From contig CM074857.1 in NCBI GenBank assembly GCA_037501455.1, positions 109,463,501-109,527,500 of the forward strand: a DNA stretch of 64,000 bases. The letters are read 5' to 3'. The position numbers and the translations under genes are program-made. Position 1 is the stretch's first letter. The number at the start of each line of letters is the position of its first letter. The stretch is from Lantana camara (taxonomy: Eukaryota > Streptophyta > Magnoliopsida > Lamiales > Verbenaceae). This document shows positions 24,569-36,000 of this stretch, in pieces. The notes beneath the pieces were generated by a model. That model was not told where the DNA came from. It did not search any database and worked only from the letters and a program-made list of their open reading frames with translations.

Positions 24569-25531
24569 TCAATATTCGGGTTCATCTTGATCTCTGATTT
24601 GAAGTAGTTGATCTCGTATTCGTTGTTTGTTAGCTCTCGATCGATCACAATCAGAAACCTCGTGCTCTTTCGACCCGCAAGCATAACACCTCTTCAATCG
24701 ATCTCGACACACGTCGTAAGCATGGTTGGTTCCTCCACAATGGGTACACGGTTGGATTTCTTTCTTCAGCTTTGGAGGGTTCCTGTTCTTATGCTTCTTT
24801 CCACGAATTTTCTTAGTTCGAGTTCCTTGTTGATAGGATTCCCTTGTCACGTATAAATTTGAGCATAAACCCAGCTCAGGTCTAGGCTCTGACACATTTC
24901 TTTCCTTACTTTTTGTCAACCACCTATTTTCCACTCGTAATGCTACCTCCGTAGCTTTATCCCACGTACTTGTATCCTCTGCAATCAAAGCTTCCTTGAA
25001 TTCATTTCGGAGGCCTTTCATGAAATACCAAGCCTTCACCCGATCGTTACCCGTAATGTGGGGCACATACACGCCCAACCTCTCAAATTCTCCTATGTAG
25101 TCCACAACGGTTCTTTCTCCTTGTTTCAAAGTGAGAAATTCTTCGAATCTTCGGTCTTGTAAAATGACCCGTGCAAACCTCTTTCGGAATTCTCGAACAA
25201 ACACATCCCACGTCAACTCTTCGCCCGTTGTCTCTAACTGTTGGGCTAACCTTTTCCACCATTGCCTTTCTTGACCTTGTAGGAGGAACGTAGCAAGGCG
25301 AGCCATGTCTTGAGAGTTGCATGGCCATATCTCAAAGATGCCCTCTATTTCCAAAAGCCACTCTTCGGCCCTTATATCATCCCCTTCTCGAAATTGGGGA
25401 GGATTAAATGTTCTAAATTCTCGGTACATCATCGCAATCAAATTCATTGGTGGTACTTCAGTCGAAGAGTGTCCCCGATCGTTCAGATTTGGATGAGAAG
25501 GTTGACTGTGGTATTGTTGATGCGGTGGCAT
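24569..25531 (-). CDS. Gag protein of TR-GAG-type LTR element (intact)
   Basis: A 320-residue uninterrupted frame from ATG at 25531. Residues about 40-205 form the retrotransposon gag domain (FNPPQFREGDDIRAEEWLLE; WWKRLAQQLE; FRKRFARVILQDRRFEEFL). Two CCHC zinc knuckles lie at residues 262-275 (CTHCGGTNHAYDVC) and 282-295 (CYACGSKEHEVSDC), preceded by a basic stretch, as expected for an RNA-packaging nucleocapsid. The product would assemble the cytoplasmic particle. No protease, reverse transcriptase or integrase lies between it and either LTR, so movement would need enzymes from a partner element. The frame is open while neighbouring elements are full of stops, suggesting recent selection or recent arrival. 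Confidence 0.88.
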   Translation of the reverse strand: MPPHQQYHSQPSHPNLNDRGHSSTEVPPMNLIAMMYREFRTFNPPQFREGDDIRAEEWLLEIEGIFEIWPCNSQDMARLATFLLQGQERQWWKRLAQQLETTGEELTWDVFVREFRKRFARVILQDRRFEEFLTLKQGERTVVDYIGEFERLGVYVPHITGNDRVKAWYFMKGLRNEFKEALIAEDTSTWDKATEVALRVENRWLTKSKERNVSEPRPELGLCSNLYVTRESYQQGTRTKKIRGKKHKNRNPPKLKKEIQPCTHCGGTNHAYDVCRDRLKRCYACGSKEHEVSDCDRSRANKQRIRDQLLQIRDQDEPEY

Positions 25532-25781
25532 CCTGAAAATCTCAACAACTTCAATATTGAAATATGCATGTCGATTAGTAAATGCTCATGCCATGTAATA
25601 AATCAATCAAGAACTACTAAGAAATGCAATGCATCAAGTAGTATAAATTCAGTAAGGTGATGAAAATTCGAATGCATAGCTCTTCAAATCATAATGCAGG
25701 TGCGCACATAACCAAATTGTCCTACGCCGTTCGACCTAGACAGACACAACACGACACTAGAGCTCGGTTTTACAACCTAGA

Positions 25782-25793
25782 GCTCTAATACCA
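25782..25793 (-). other. Primer-binding site of the gag-only element
   Basis: The minus strand reads TGGTATTAGAGC, one base from the initiator tRNA-Met primer sequence TGGTATCAGAGC. It lies 8 bp inside the 5' LTR, as in the Tekay-like element, supporting the LTR start at 25802. Confidence 0.85.
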
Positions 25794-25801
25794 CTTAAGG
25801 A

Positions 25802-28800
25802 TGTAACACCCCAAACGGAGGATGCCACATCCCCCGCACTAGGACCCAGACCCGGTCATGAAATGGAAAGTCCATGCCCGAATCCGAATCATAGCGAACG
25901 GGAGACCAACTCACACACTAGGCTAGGCGGATCTAACTCGACAAACTCAGAGTGCGGAAGCAATTAAAACCAACAACAATAGATAGCGGAAGCATTTATT
26001 ATAAAACATGCAAAGCAGGTGACGGGTTCATCTAGCATAGATACCTAATCCCGAATCAATTCATAATCCAACATAATAAACAACATAAGTGTCATCATAA
26101 TATCTATTAACATCCAGATACTAGCTTATTAATCCCACACGGGTTTAAGTCTAAGTAGAACATAATGATAACCTCCAAATGTGAAACATAAATACATAAC
26201 ATAAATAAAGTATGCGATAAATGGATCCTAATACCAACTAGACTGACAAGTGTGACTCAGGAGACTCACTTCCGCCTAGCTCAAGCAAAAAGGAAACCTG
26301 CAAACTTAAAAGATAAATGAGGTGTCAGTCAACTGACTGAGCGAGGGGGCTAACGCACACCCACATTATATATATATTAAAGAGCACAGCACAGAATAAA
26401 AGAATGGACTCATGAACCGGGAATAGGTGTTGCATACCAAAGCGTTTCAAAGCAAAACCCAAATATATATATATATAAGTTTAGAAACCATTTTCAGAAA
26501 GACTCTATCCCGATTCATAATTCCCATAACAGATCATAACATATGCTCGGCGAGTACGAGCTTCCAACCTCAACTCCTCATATCATAACAAAACAGAAAT
26601 AACATACCAACCTCAACTCCGGGTGATGGTAGGGTTGCGCGACCCTAACCATCCATACAGTCGAGGGGAGTGCTGATGCTACTCAAACCCTCAGGACTCC
26701 GTTTCCCAACCAAACCTCCTGGTGGGTCCCGGTAGATCCTCTTCATACAGATGGAGACTACGCACAGGTATATCCCCGACGGCCCTAACCGTCCCGGGGG
26801 CTCCTTACCGGTAGCTCCTGGGCCTCATAACATAACAGAACATAACATATACCAACTTTCATGGCAACCTCGCTACATAAGAATCACATAACTTAACTTT
26901 CCGAAATAGCTTACATATGCCTTCATACTTAATTTCTAAAACTGAAGTTGTATCATAAGGTCATAATCATATCATATCCAACACATATTTAATCGTATAT
27001 ATAGTATATAATCGCATGCGGGGATTGAAATCATCATATTGGGGTCATAGGTCGTTTAACTATACAAAATCCTAAACCTCACCTGAGAAGCGATAAGATA
27101 TGAGAACTGACAAGACTTGTGCAAACTCGATCGGGTTATCTCCGCCCTAGAGATCTCTGTACAGAAAAGGAAAATACAGTGTACTCGTGAGACAAGACTC
27201 AGACATGAACCATAGAGACGCACGGCGATGCTCAACATGATAGTGGTATGCACAAGTGCCCATGTTACTTCCAATGTGGTGTCGTGGTCAGTTAAGGCAT
27301 ATCAATGCGCAACAAGGTTATATTTACAAGTAGAAATTCTAAATATAAGTATAAGATAAATTCAAGTATCATACAACATTCAATGTTCCAAGCATATTTT
27401 ATATCTTAAGTGATTTACAAGGTATGAAAATATTACACTTAGCACCCTAGAGCAAATTATGAAGATTTGAAAACATTACACAAGCACAAGTCCTTGACAA
27501 ATCCATTATCCAAGCTGACAAGAATTAAGTCCTTGTTACCAAGTTGGGATATATCAATTTGGGTTTAATTATGTCTACGGAAACATACAATTACGCGTAC
27601 CATAAAACATTTGTTGGATGTCTTAGAAAGATGCTTGAATACAATTTATTAACTCACTTAACAACTCCAATAAATAATCCAATTTACACATATACTTAGG
27701 TGTCAACATATTTCGACATACACAACACCTCACAATTTAATTTATTTAAACAGGTTTAAACTCAATTTAATTTAATCTATAAGAATTCATTCCAATTTGA
27801 ATATATGTTCCCAAAGATCATTCATACTTAACAACGCAGTTGTACAACCCAGTACACATTCTCATCATATAGCATAATCAGGCAACAAGCTAATTTTCTC
27901 AAATATGCTCATAATTCTATACCAATGTACACATACGGCTGTTACCCAGATTTATGAATAACCAAATCTAACACTTTTCAATTAAAAAAAACTCATAGCT
28001 TTTACTTGAACTAATACAGATTACACAACCCAAACAAATACTAATAAATACTAGTTAGACGAATTAATTAAATCAACCTAACACACTAATTACAATTACA
28101 AGTTAACCAACTCAACTTATGCTACAACCAAATTTGCAATTCGGCATCATCAAGCTCAAACATCGTACAGCAGTTTGAGTTATGTTCTTACAACTCCATA
28201 ATCAGAAATTAAATCAATTTAACTATACGATTAACGACCATTAATTTAAACATCTAATTAAGTTCAAATGACTGAAATAATTATTCAGAAAAAAAAAAGG
28301 GTTTACAATTGCAAAGAGCAGCTGCTAATGGTGATCAGTGAAAGGCATCTGAGCTGGTGGTGATTTTCGTCGAAGAAGGAGAAGTCGTTGCACCGCTGCA
28401 GGAACCGAAAGGGGGAGGCATCGGATCTACTGCTGCTTGCCCTGTTTGTCCTTGTTTACAGGGGTGACTCATAGTGGCGGGGAATAGCGAGTGAGGCACT
28501 GAAGGTTGCACATGTTATTATCCCTGTCTTGGCCGAGAGAGAGATCGAAATAACAGGGGGGAAAATGAGAGCAAAAGGGCAGTGGTTGTACCGGTTAGAT
28601 ATCTGACGGCAAGGTGGTGGCGGTGTTAGGGTTGCTTCTTGTCATCTAAAATGGGAGAGAAAGAGAGCAGGGTGGCGTCTGCGGTTGTCCAAGGAAGCGA
28701 AGACGGCAGCTGGATCTAAAACAAGAGAGAGGCCGTCGTTTGCTGCAGATCTATTCCCTCTATTGGCTGCAAGATGGCGGGGTTTCTAGATATGGCGGTG

Positions 28801-29792
28801 GTGGTGGTCGCATAGAATGGGAGCCAACGGCGGAGACGGCACGGCGGCGGTGGCGTTGTGGTTGTTGTTGTGCCGCTACTGGGACAGTGATGGTGGTGCA
28901 ATGGTGGGATCAGGTGGAGTTCTTCCACACCTGTCCAGATCTGAGCGCGGGTGGTGGTGCTAGCAGAGTTGGCGGTGAGAAGGTGGTGGAGAAACTGAGG
29001 TAGGTGAAAGCGGCGCCTGTTATTGTGATTGTCGGCTGAAGATGGTGGCGATGGTCGTTTGCCGAAGGAAAGAGATCAGGCGGCTAAAGGAGTGGTGTGC
29101 GCGGTAGAAGAGCTCGCTGGGGCGGCGGAGATGGCGGGAAGAAGGGCGGAGCTTCTGAAGTTGGTGTGGAGGGAGGATGGTGATGGTTGTCGGAGAAGGT
29201 GGTGGCGGCAGTTCGCTGGTGGTTGGAGAAGCCAGCGCCGCTGAAGCTGCTGCTATTGAAGACGAATGGAGGAAGAAGGGAATGAATGAGAGCAGCTAGG
29301 TTTTCGGTGTACTAAAAGGCTTAAATTCGGAAATTGCACATAAGTCCCTCGAAAGTGTAGGTCAAGCGATTAAGTCCACAGATTTAAGTAAGACTTAGAT
29401 CAAGCCCAATTAGAGATTGCGTAATTATAAAAGCATCCCCAAGATTTTAAAGAAAGTATTAGTAAGTCCAAATTCGAATTTTAGAAATTATAAAAGTACC
29501 CCAAAAATTTAAAGTGATGTCCAATTAAGTCCAATTGAATTTCTCATGATTAGAAATTGATCCCCAATTTTAATTAATTCCAAATTAGCCCACATAATTT
29601 AAATTAAGAGAGCAATTAGGTATTACACACATATATCAATTAAGTCCACATATGTCAAAAGGATGCAATCGAGCTAATTTAAACAATTAAAACATAAATA
29701 AAGAAATTCAAACACACGCAGAGTTAATTAAATAACAATTTAATCGCACGAAAACGACATCGTATCTTGCTCCGAAAATGCAGGGTGTTACA
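25802..29792 (-). mobile_element. 5' LTR of gag-only element (complete, 4.0 kb)
   Basis: Runs from TGTAACACCCC to GGGTGTTACA. Its 3' three quarters match 20455-23433 closely, with few indels (an extra ATTATTCAGA-like stretch near 28280 and a 20-bp stretch near 29635). The first 200 bp resemble the LTR at 42243 (CCCCGCACTAGGACCCAGAC; CTAGGCTAGGCGG), so the two families are related. No internal gene. GTAAG follows the LTR; the other flank is lost to the CACTA-side truncation. Confidence 0.9.
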
Positions 29793-31041
29793 GTAAGCCT
29801 TTTTCTCTTATGCACCAGACACGGGGGTGTTTACATCAGTTTCCCAAGCTCTTAATCAATAGTAAAAATGGCGGGCAAGGGAGAATGGAAGTAGGGCAAT
29901 GCCATTAACAACAACAACCACAATAAGCACTAAAATCAATTCTAATTACACACTTAAGTCCCTAGTCACATACTTAACAACTTAAACACACTTTTAACTC
30001 ATGTTTCATGCTAAAATACAAGATGCCATTAAAGTATCTTCAAGCTCCAACAATGGAGTTTTAAGAATTATTCAACCAGCACACAAAATTCCAATGAATA
30101 TGCAACGAGGGACCTTAAACGAACAACATACATCAATCTTGGAGCAATTTTCTTCTACCAAAAGGGGGGTCTGATTGGGATTGTTTAAGCAATTCACGTA
30201 ATAGTCGACCTTTTGCCAATTGATTCTGAGTCCCTTTATCAAGATCTGAAACAAATTGTGCAAAAGCTTCTAATTCTGTAAATTGTGCCAGTTCCAATTT
30301 TTATTTACCAGCTACTTGTTTCATGGCTTTAATTTGAGCTGCAATTCAAGAATAAAGACATGGGAGCAAATTTCATATATCTTATACTATTCATCATCTA
30401 CTCCAAGAGCAAGAAAACAAGCAAGGAAAACAAGATTTAATCGGATAGAAACGAAGCTCACGAAGAGAGAAATTCATAGCTTACCTTAGATCATTGAATG
30501 GGGCGAGATACGAAGATGAACTTGAGCTCAAAGTATGAGGTGGGAAAAACCCTTCTCTTCTCTTCTCCTTCTTGAAGAAAACATGAATGAAAGAATGAGG
30601 GAGAAAGAGGATGGTTCGGTTCTTAAGGCAAAGAAAACCGGTTCGGTTCGGTTCAAGAAGGGTTCGATTCAAATTTTAAATAGTGGGAGGTTCAATTAGC
30701 TTCAGAAAATTGTGAGGTTTGTTCCATTGGACCTGAATCGTCGAAATGAATCCAATGATAAAGTGAGAATTTCGAATCCGAATCTTCGAGCTCAAGTTAG
30801 CTGAAGAATGACTCAAAAACCCTAATAGCGATTAGGTCCCTCCTTCAATCAAATGGACTTTAGGGTCCAATCACATAATAAATAAATTCTAGGGTAACAA
30901 ATAACTTAAAATAAAGATCATGTTGACACGTAGGGCATGCGACGTCACGTGTTTCACATAATTGAAATTAAAACAATTAAATTACATAATTAATCTTACT
31001 CGTGACGTCATACCTGGACTGCCGAAGACACGGGGCGTCAC
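29793..31041 (-). mobile_element. LTR fragment of the second gypsy family (copy e, minus orientation)
   Basis: The right end, TGCCGAAGACACGGGGCGTCACA in outline, matches copy b and the start of copy a in reverse complement, and the block near 30480-30570 (CTTACCTTAGATC...GAACTTGAGCTC) aligns with 44463 onwards. The left part (29793-30060) shows only weak similarity and its boundary is uncertain. Frames at 30072-30672 are not credible genes. Confidence 0.65.
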
Positions 31042-32753
31042 ACTTCTTTTGCTACCTCTTTTACTCTAAGGTGAGGTTTATAATCTTTTGTTTAGTTAAG
31101 CGATCTATAGCCGTAATATGATTGATTTCTCACCCTGCATGCGACTATATATTATATATATAGTTTAATACGTGTTATCTATGATATGTTTATGGCCTTA
31201 TGAACACATATTCGATTACGAATAGTATTAAGTATGAGTTTATGTAAGCTTATGTTTTGAAAGGACTATATGTCTGTTATGTTATGATATGTTGCGAGAT
31301 GCCCCATAAAACATTGGCATATGGTAAGCTATGGTATGTTGGGTCCCGAAAATTGTGGGTAAGAACGCCCGGGATGGTATTGAGCCATCGGGTTAAGCCT
31401 GTGTGCAATTTCCATTTGAAGTATCTACACGGTACTCATGGAGATAGGGAAAGCATGGTGCTTTGAGCATTTGCTATAAAAGGCGGGGAGGACACTTGCG
31501 GGATCATTACCCCTTGTGGTTACGTAAGTCAGGTTGGCAAGGGTTAGCTACCCGAACCACCATGGTGTGCGGATGGATATGATTTATGATTTCGGTTTTA
31601 TACGTATGTATGAGGTGTGAAGGATGGCAGGCTCGTACTCGCTGAGCATATGTTTACGTTATGTTATGTTGGATTATGAAACGGGATAGGATTTCTTTAC
31701 GTATATTATGTTATGTATCCTTTTGAAAATGGCTTTGGTATGCAGAGCCCTAATCCCGGTTCATAACTCTTCTTTAATACGTGCTATGCTTTATATTTAT
31801 GTAGTGTGTGGGTCTGTGTGAACCCACTCACTCAATCAGTGGATTGACCCCTCTTTTCCAAGCTTTAGTTGCAGGCTATGTTGCACGGACACGGACACGG
31901 ACACGGCGACACGGACACGACACGACACGGACACGGCGACACGGATTTTTTCAAAATTTTAGGACACGACACGGCTCCGACACGGCTATATTTTATATAA
32001 ATAAATATATTTTATATATAAATAAAAATATTTTATATAAAAATAAAAATATTTTATAAGTATAATCTATGTAACATAAAATATTTATAAAAATATATAA
32101 TATTAAAAACTAAAATAAGTTTTGTTATTTCAATTTTCTCTCCAAAAAATTCAAAAAATATTAAAAAAAGCATAAAAAAATGATCAAATTTGCCCCGCCG
32201 TGTCCGAGCCGTGTCGGACACTCCACCTCGCCGTGTCCGACACCGCGTCCCTTTTTTTTTTTTTTTTCCGGACACTCCTTTAGCCGTGTCCGTGTCCGAC
32301 ACGTGTCGGACACTGCACGGGCCATTTTTTAGGCGTGTCCGTGCTTTAGAGGTTGCAGGTTTTAACTTGAGCTAGGTGGGGAAGTGAGTCAATTAATTCT
32401 CACTAGCTTGATTAGGTCGAGTTGCATTCACATTTACATACTTTTGGGACTTATGTAGGAATTTGATTATGGATTGTATTTATGATAGCTTTGTTGGAGA
32501 ATGATGTTGTATTTGGCTTTAATGGCATAAGTATGTATTTAGTTTGATCGTAATGAATTTGTTGTTGATCCTTAGGCATGCTTCCATGTTATCTATTTTG
32601 TTTGTACGTTCTTATCTAAGTTTAGCCCTGCTTAGCCTAGTGTGTGTAGATCCTTGTTAAATTCGACTTAGGCACATGTATGGACTTCCATTTTATATGT
32701 GTGTTCGGGTTTAAGTGCAGGGGATATGGTGGCCCATCGTTCCGGGCGCTACA
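31042..32753 (+). mobile_element. LTR fragment of the second gypsy family (copy f, plus orientation)
   Basis: From GGTGAGGTTTATAATC near 31071 to the terminus GGGCGCTACA at 32753 this follows the 3' half of copy a, including the ATATATTATATATATAG block near 31149 and the TAGCCTAGTGTGTG block near 32633. It joins copy e head to head at 31041/31042. It is interrupted by a 476-bp MITE. Its end lies 282 bp upstream of, and in the same direction as, the sugar-transporter start codon. Confidence 0.78.
31876..32351. mobile_element. MITE with CGGACA repeats, 8-bp target duplication
   Basis: The insert begins CTATGTTGCACGGACACGG and ends with the inverted CCGTGTCCGTGC-type sequence and CTTTAGAG. It is flanked on both sides by GTTGCAGG (31868-31875 and 32352-32359), a perfect 8-bp duplication. 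Both ends carry repeats of CACGGA/GACACGG, inverted relative to each other, around an A+T-rich core with ATATTTTATATAAA repeats. An 8-bp duplication with short terminal inverted repeats suggests a non-autonomous hAT-like element. No coding capacity. Confidence 0.75.
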
Positions 32754-33035
32754 GTACTTAACGGTAAACCTCCCATTTTTGTTCAATATTTGACAGTTGG
32801 GATAAAAAATGTAACTTTTTGAAAATAATGAAACTAAATATGTTTAATTTCTAGAATGTGGGACTAAAATTGTAGAAGACATAATCTTATGGGACCAAAA
32901 ATTAATTTGCTAAATGTTTCACATTTTAATCGCAGTTGCAAAGAAGCATGTGATAGTGATCAAATCGCAATTCTGATGAGTTTATCCTAGCAGCGCTTAC
33001 GCGGGTGATGCACTTCTCTTGAACTCTGGAGAGAA
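32754..33035 (+). promoter_or_regulatory. Upstream region of the plastid sugar-transporter gene
   Basis: The 282 bp between the LTR end and the start codon must hold the gene's proximal promoter and leader, unless transcription begins inside the LTR. No convincing TATA box stands at a normal distance. The start context is GAGAAATGG, with G at -3 and +4. Basis for promoter function is position only. Confidence 0.45.
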
Positions 33036-36000
33036 ATGGCTCTAACTTGTGCTCAGCCGTTGCTGAATCTCAAGCTCTCGGATCAGTACAAACATACCCG
33101 TTTCTCTGTCACAAAGAAATCAAATGCTACAACTACAGGTAGACGGCATACCCTTTGTTCTCAAAGTTGCTCATTTTTGGCTAATGATGATAGGGGAATT
33201 CGAATGCCCTTATTACGGTCCACTGCCAAAAACTATTTGATGAAGGTAATTACGGAATGAGGCTACTTCGTTCTGTTTTTTTTGCTGGAGTCCCGTTTCA
33301 GAGGATTGAATCGGTCTAGCAAGCTAGATACTTTCCAACTTTTCCTTTTTTTTTTTTTTTTGGAAGGTTAGAGCTTCGTCTGGCGAAGCTAAATCTTTAA
33401 ATCCTGAAACTACACAGCAAGAGGTTTTTGCTTGGTCTTCTGTTATCTTACCGTAAGTGCTCTGATTGACTAGTTTTGTAAGTTGTTTATGGGGTTTCTT
33501 TCTTTCTTTCTTTCCTTCGTACTGTCTTGCTTTTGTCTTTTCTTTTTATTTCTTTTTTTGAAAATTCAACTTCCATTGCTTACTTGGGATTTTGCGAATT
33601 TGAATCCTAGGGGGTTTTGGGAATTTGAAATCATACTATGTGGGAAGAGGGATTCAGAAAAAGTTGTTTCTGAACTAGTTCACTCGGGGCTTTGGCAACA
33701 ACCGTAGGAGGTGTGATGTACATGCACTCATTTCAATACTAATAAATATGATGGAGATTAGCTCCCAATATTATAGTAATACTAATAAATATGTTGGAGA
33801 TTAGCTCCCCATATTATAGTAATACTAATAAATATGATGGAGATTAGCTCCCAAAAAATAATATTGCATAATAACGCTTTCTTAAACTATTAGCATTATG
33901 GGGGTGTCCATATGATCCATTGCATTCCTTGGTGTTGTAAAGAGCCATTGCTTTACTTTTAATTACTTTTGAAGGTTATGGGCTTCTGTCGTCTTGCAGT
34001 AGCTATTCATGACTAAAATGGGATCAATTGGCTTGCTGATTATTAATCATTTATATATAATTGTTTCGCACATAGTTTAATTGTTTGCATACTCTGCATC
34101 ATTTTCAGATTTCTGTTTCCTGCCTTGGGGGGTTTGTTGTTTGGTTATGACATTGGAGCAACCTCTGGAGCTACTATTTCATTGCAGGTAACATTCCCAC
34201 TTCATGAATTCTGAACCTTAATGGAATTATGATTAATCCGTGCTTTCATTTCACAGTCACCGGAGCTTAGTGGAACAAATTGGTTCAACTTGTCGGCTGT
34301 TCAGCTTGGTTTAGTGGTATGATTTGAGTTTTCATAGCATTTCTCATTTATGTTAGAATGATACATTGACTCTTCGTGTTTTGCTGTTTCTTAATGAAGG
34401 TTAGCGGCTCCCTTTATGGGGCTCTTCTGGGTTCCCTCATTGTTTATCCACTTTCTGATTTCCTTGGTACTCTATTCATCTAATTACAGTCCTCTAATTC
34501 TTTTCCTTAAGTTTCAAAATCAGCATTTTATAATAGTTTGGCTGAAAATTGAAATACATGTAGGACGGAGGAGAGAACTTATAATTGCTTCCCTCCTATA
34601 TTTGACTGGTGGTGTGTTGACTGCATATGCTCCTGGACTTGGAATTCTCTTGGTAGCGCGACTTCTCTATGGTCTTGGTATTGGCATGGTGAGTTTTCTT
34701 TGGTTTTCTTGATAAATTATTGCTTTTCGTAGAAGCCAAATCTATGAATAAATCATGAATCTTTAACCAGATTAATTTTGCAGGCAATGCATGGGGCACC
34801 TCTTTACATAGCAGAAACATGTCCATCTCAAATTCGAGGAACTTTGATATCTCTAAAGGAGCTTTTCATAGTTCTAGGAATACTGGTAAATCTTTTTCCT
34901 CCACATCAATATCTTTTGGATTCTATATCAGAAATAGAATGCTAATTATTGAATAAATATTTTCTTTTTACAGTTAGGCTATTTCGTTGGCAGTTTTGAA
35001 ATTAATGCTGTTGGAGGGTGGCGATACATGTTTGGTTTCAGTGCCCCATTTGCATTTCTTATGGGGTTAGGCATGTGGAGTCTCCCACCATCTCCACGAT
35101 GGTTATTGCTCAGGGCTGTTCAAGGTAAAGGCCCCCTAGAAGAATACAAGGACAAGGCTATCATTGCATTGAAAAAACTAAGAGGCAGGTCTGCTGACGA
35201 CAAAGTATCTGAAAAGCAAATTGAAGATACCCTAGTTTCCCTTAAAGCTACATATGCTGATCAGGATTCAGAAGGAACTTTCCTTGAGGTTTTTCAGGGG
35301 CCAAATCTCAAAGCCTTTATAATTGGTGGAGGATTAGTCCTTTTTCAGCAGGTTGATATTATATTGTTATTGCTTCCAGTAACATATTTTAGTTGTTTCC
35401 TTTCTCTATGATATAATGAGAGAATAGTGATCCTTCTGTCAATTTATCAGATTACGGGGCAGCCAAGTGTTCTGTACTATGCAGGTTCCATCCTTCAGGT
35501 ATTCCTTATCTACAACTCAGAACTATGGTTTGCAATAATGACTGTTCTGGACATTCCAGAACCGAACGACGGCCTCCATTCAGCTGTTCCAGGGTGGAAT
35601 GGCTTGGAACACCGTTACAACGCCATGCCAGCGATAAGTCGGTCTGATCGGTGAAATAACGGTGGAATGGAATGGAATGGATTGGAAATTGGAATTTGAA
35701 GATATAATCTCTATTTTTCACAAACCCCTGTTAGAATTTTGTCACTTTTTCTCTAACTTCTTTATTTTTTCTGGGTCTGTTCCCTAACTTCGTTATCCTA
35801 CGTATAATTATGAAGTAAAATTGGGTAATACAGTTGACTAGGGAGCAGAAGATATACAGAGGCAGTGCTGGGTTGAGTGTTCCGTTTTTTCACTTCTTTT
35901 TTGTGTGTCTATTTTGAAAGATTTGGATTAGTTTTTCAATTTCTTTCTTTACTAATATAGTTTTACAATTAAAAAATATTTTATCAAAAAAATGAAAATG

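Noticed and set aside
31808..32375. Frames encoding Arg/Thr/His repeats
   Set aside because: They are translations of the CGGACA repeats of the MITE.
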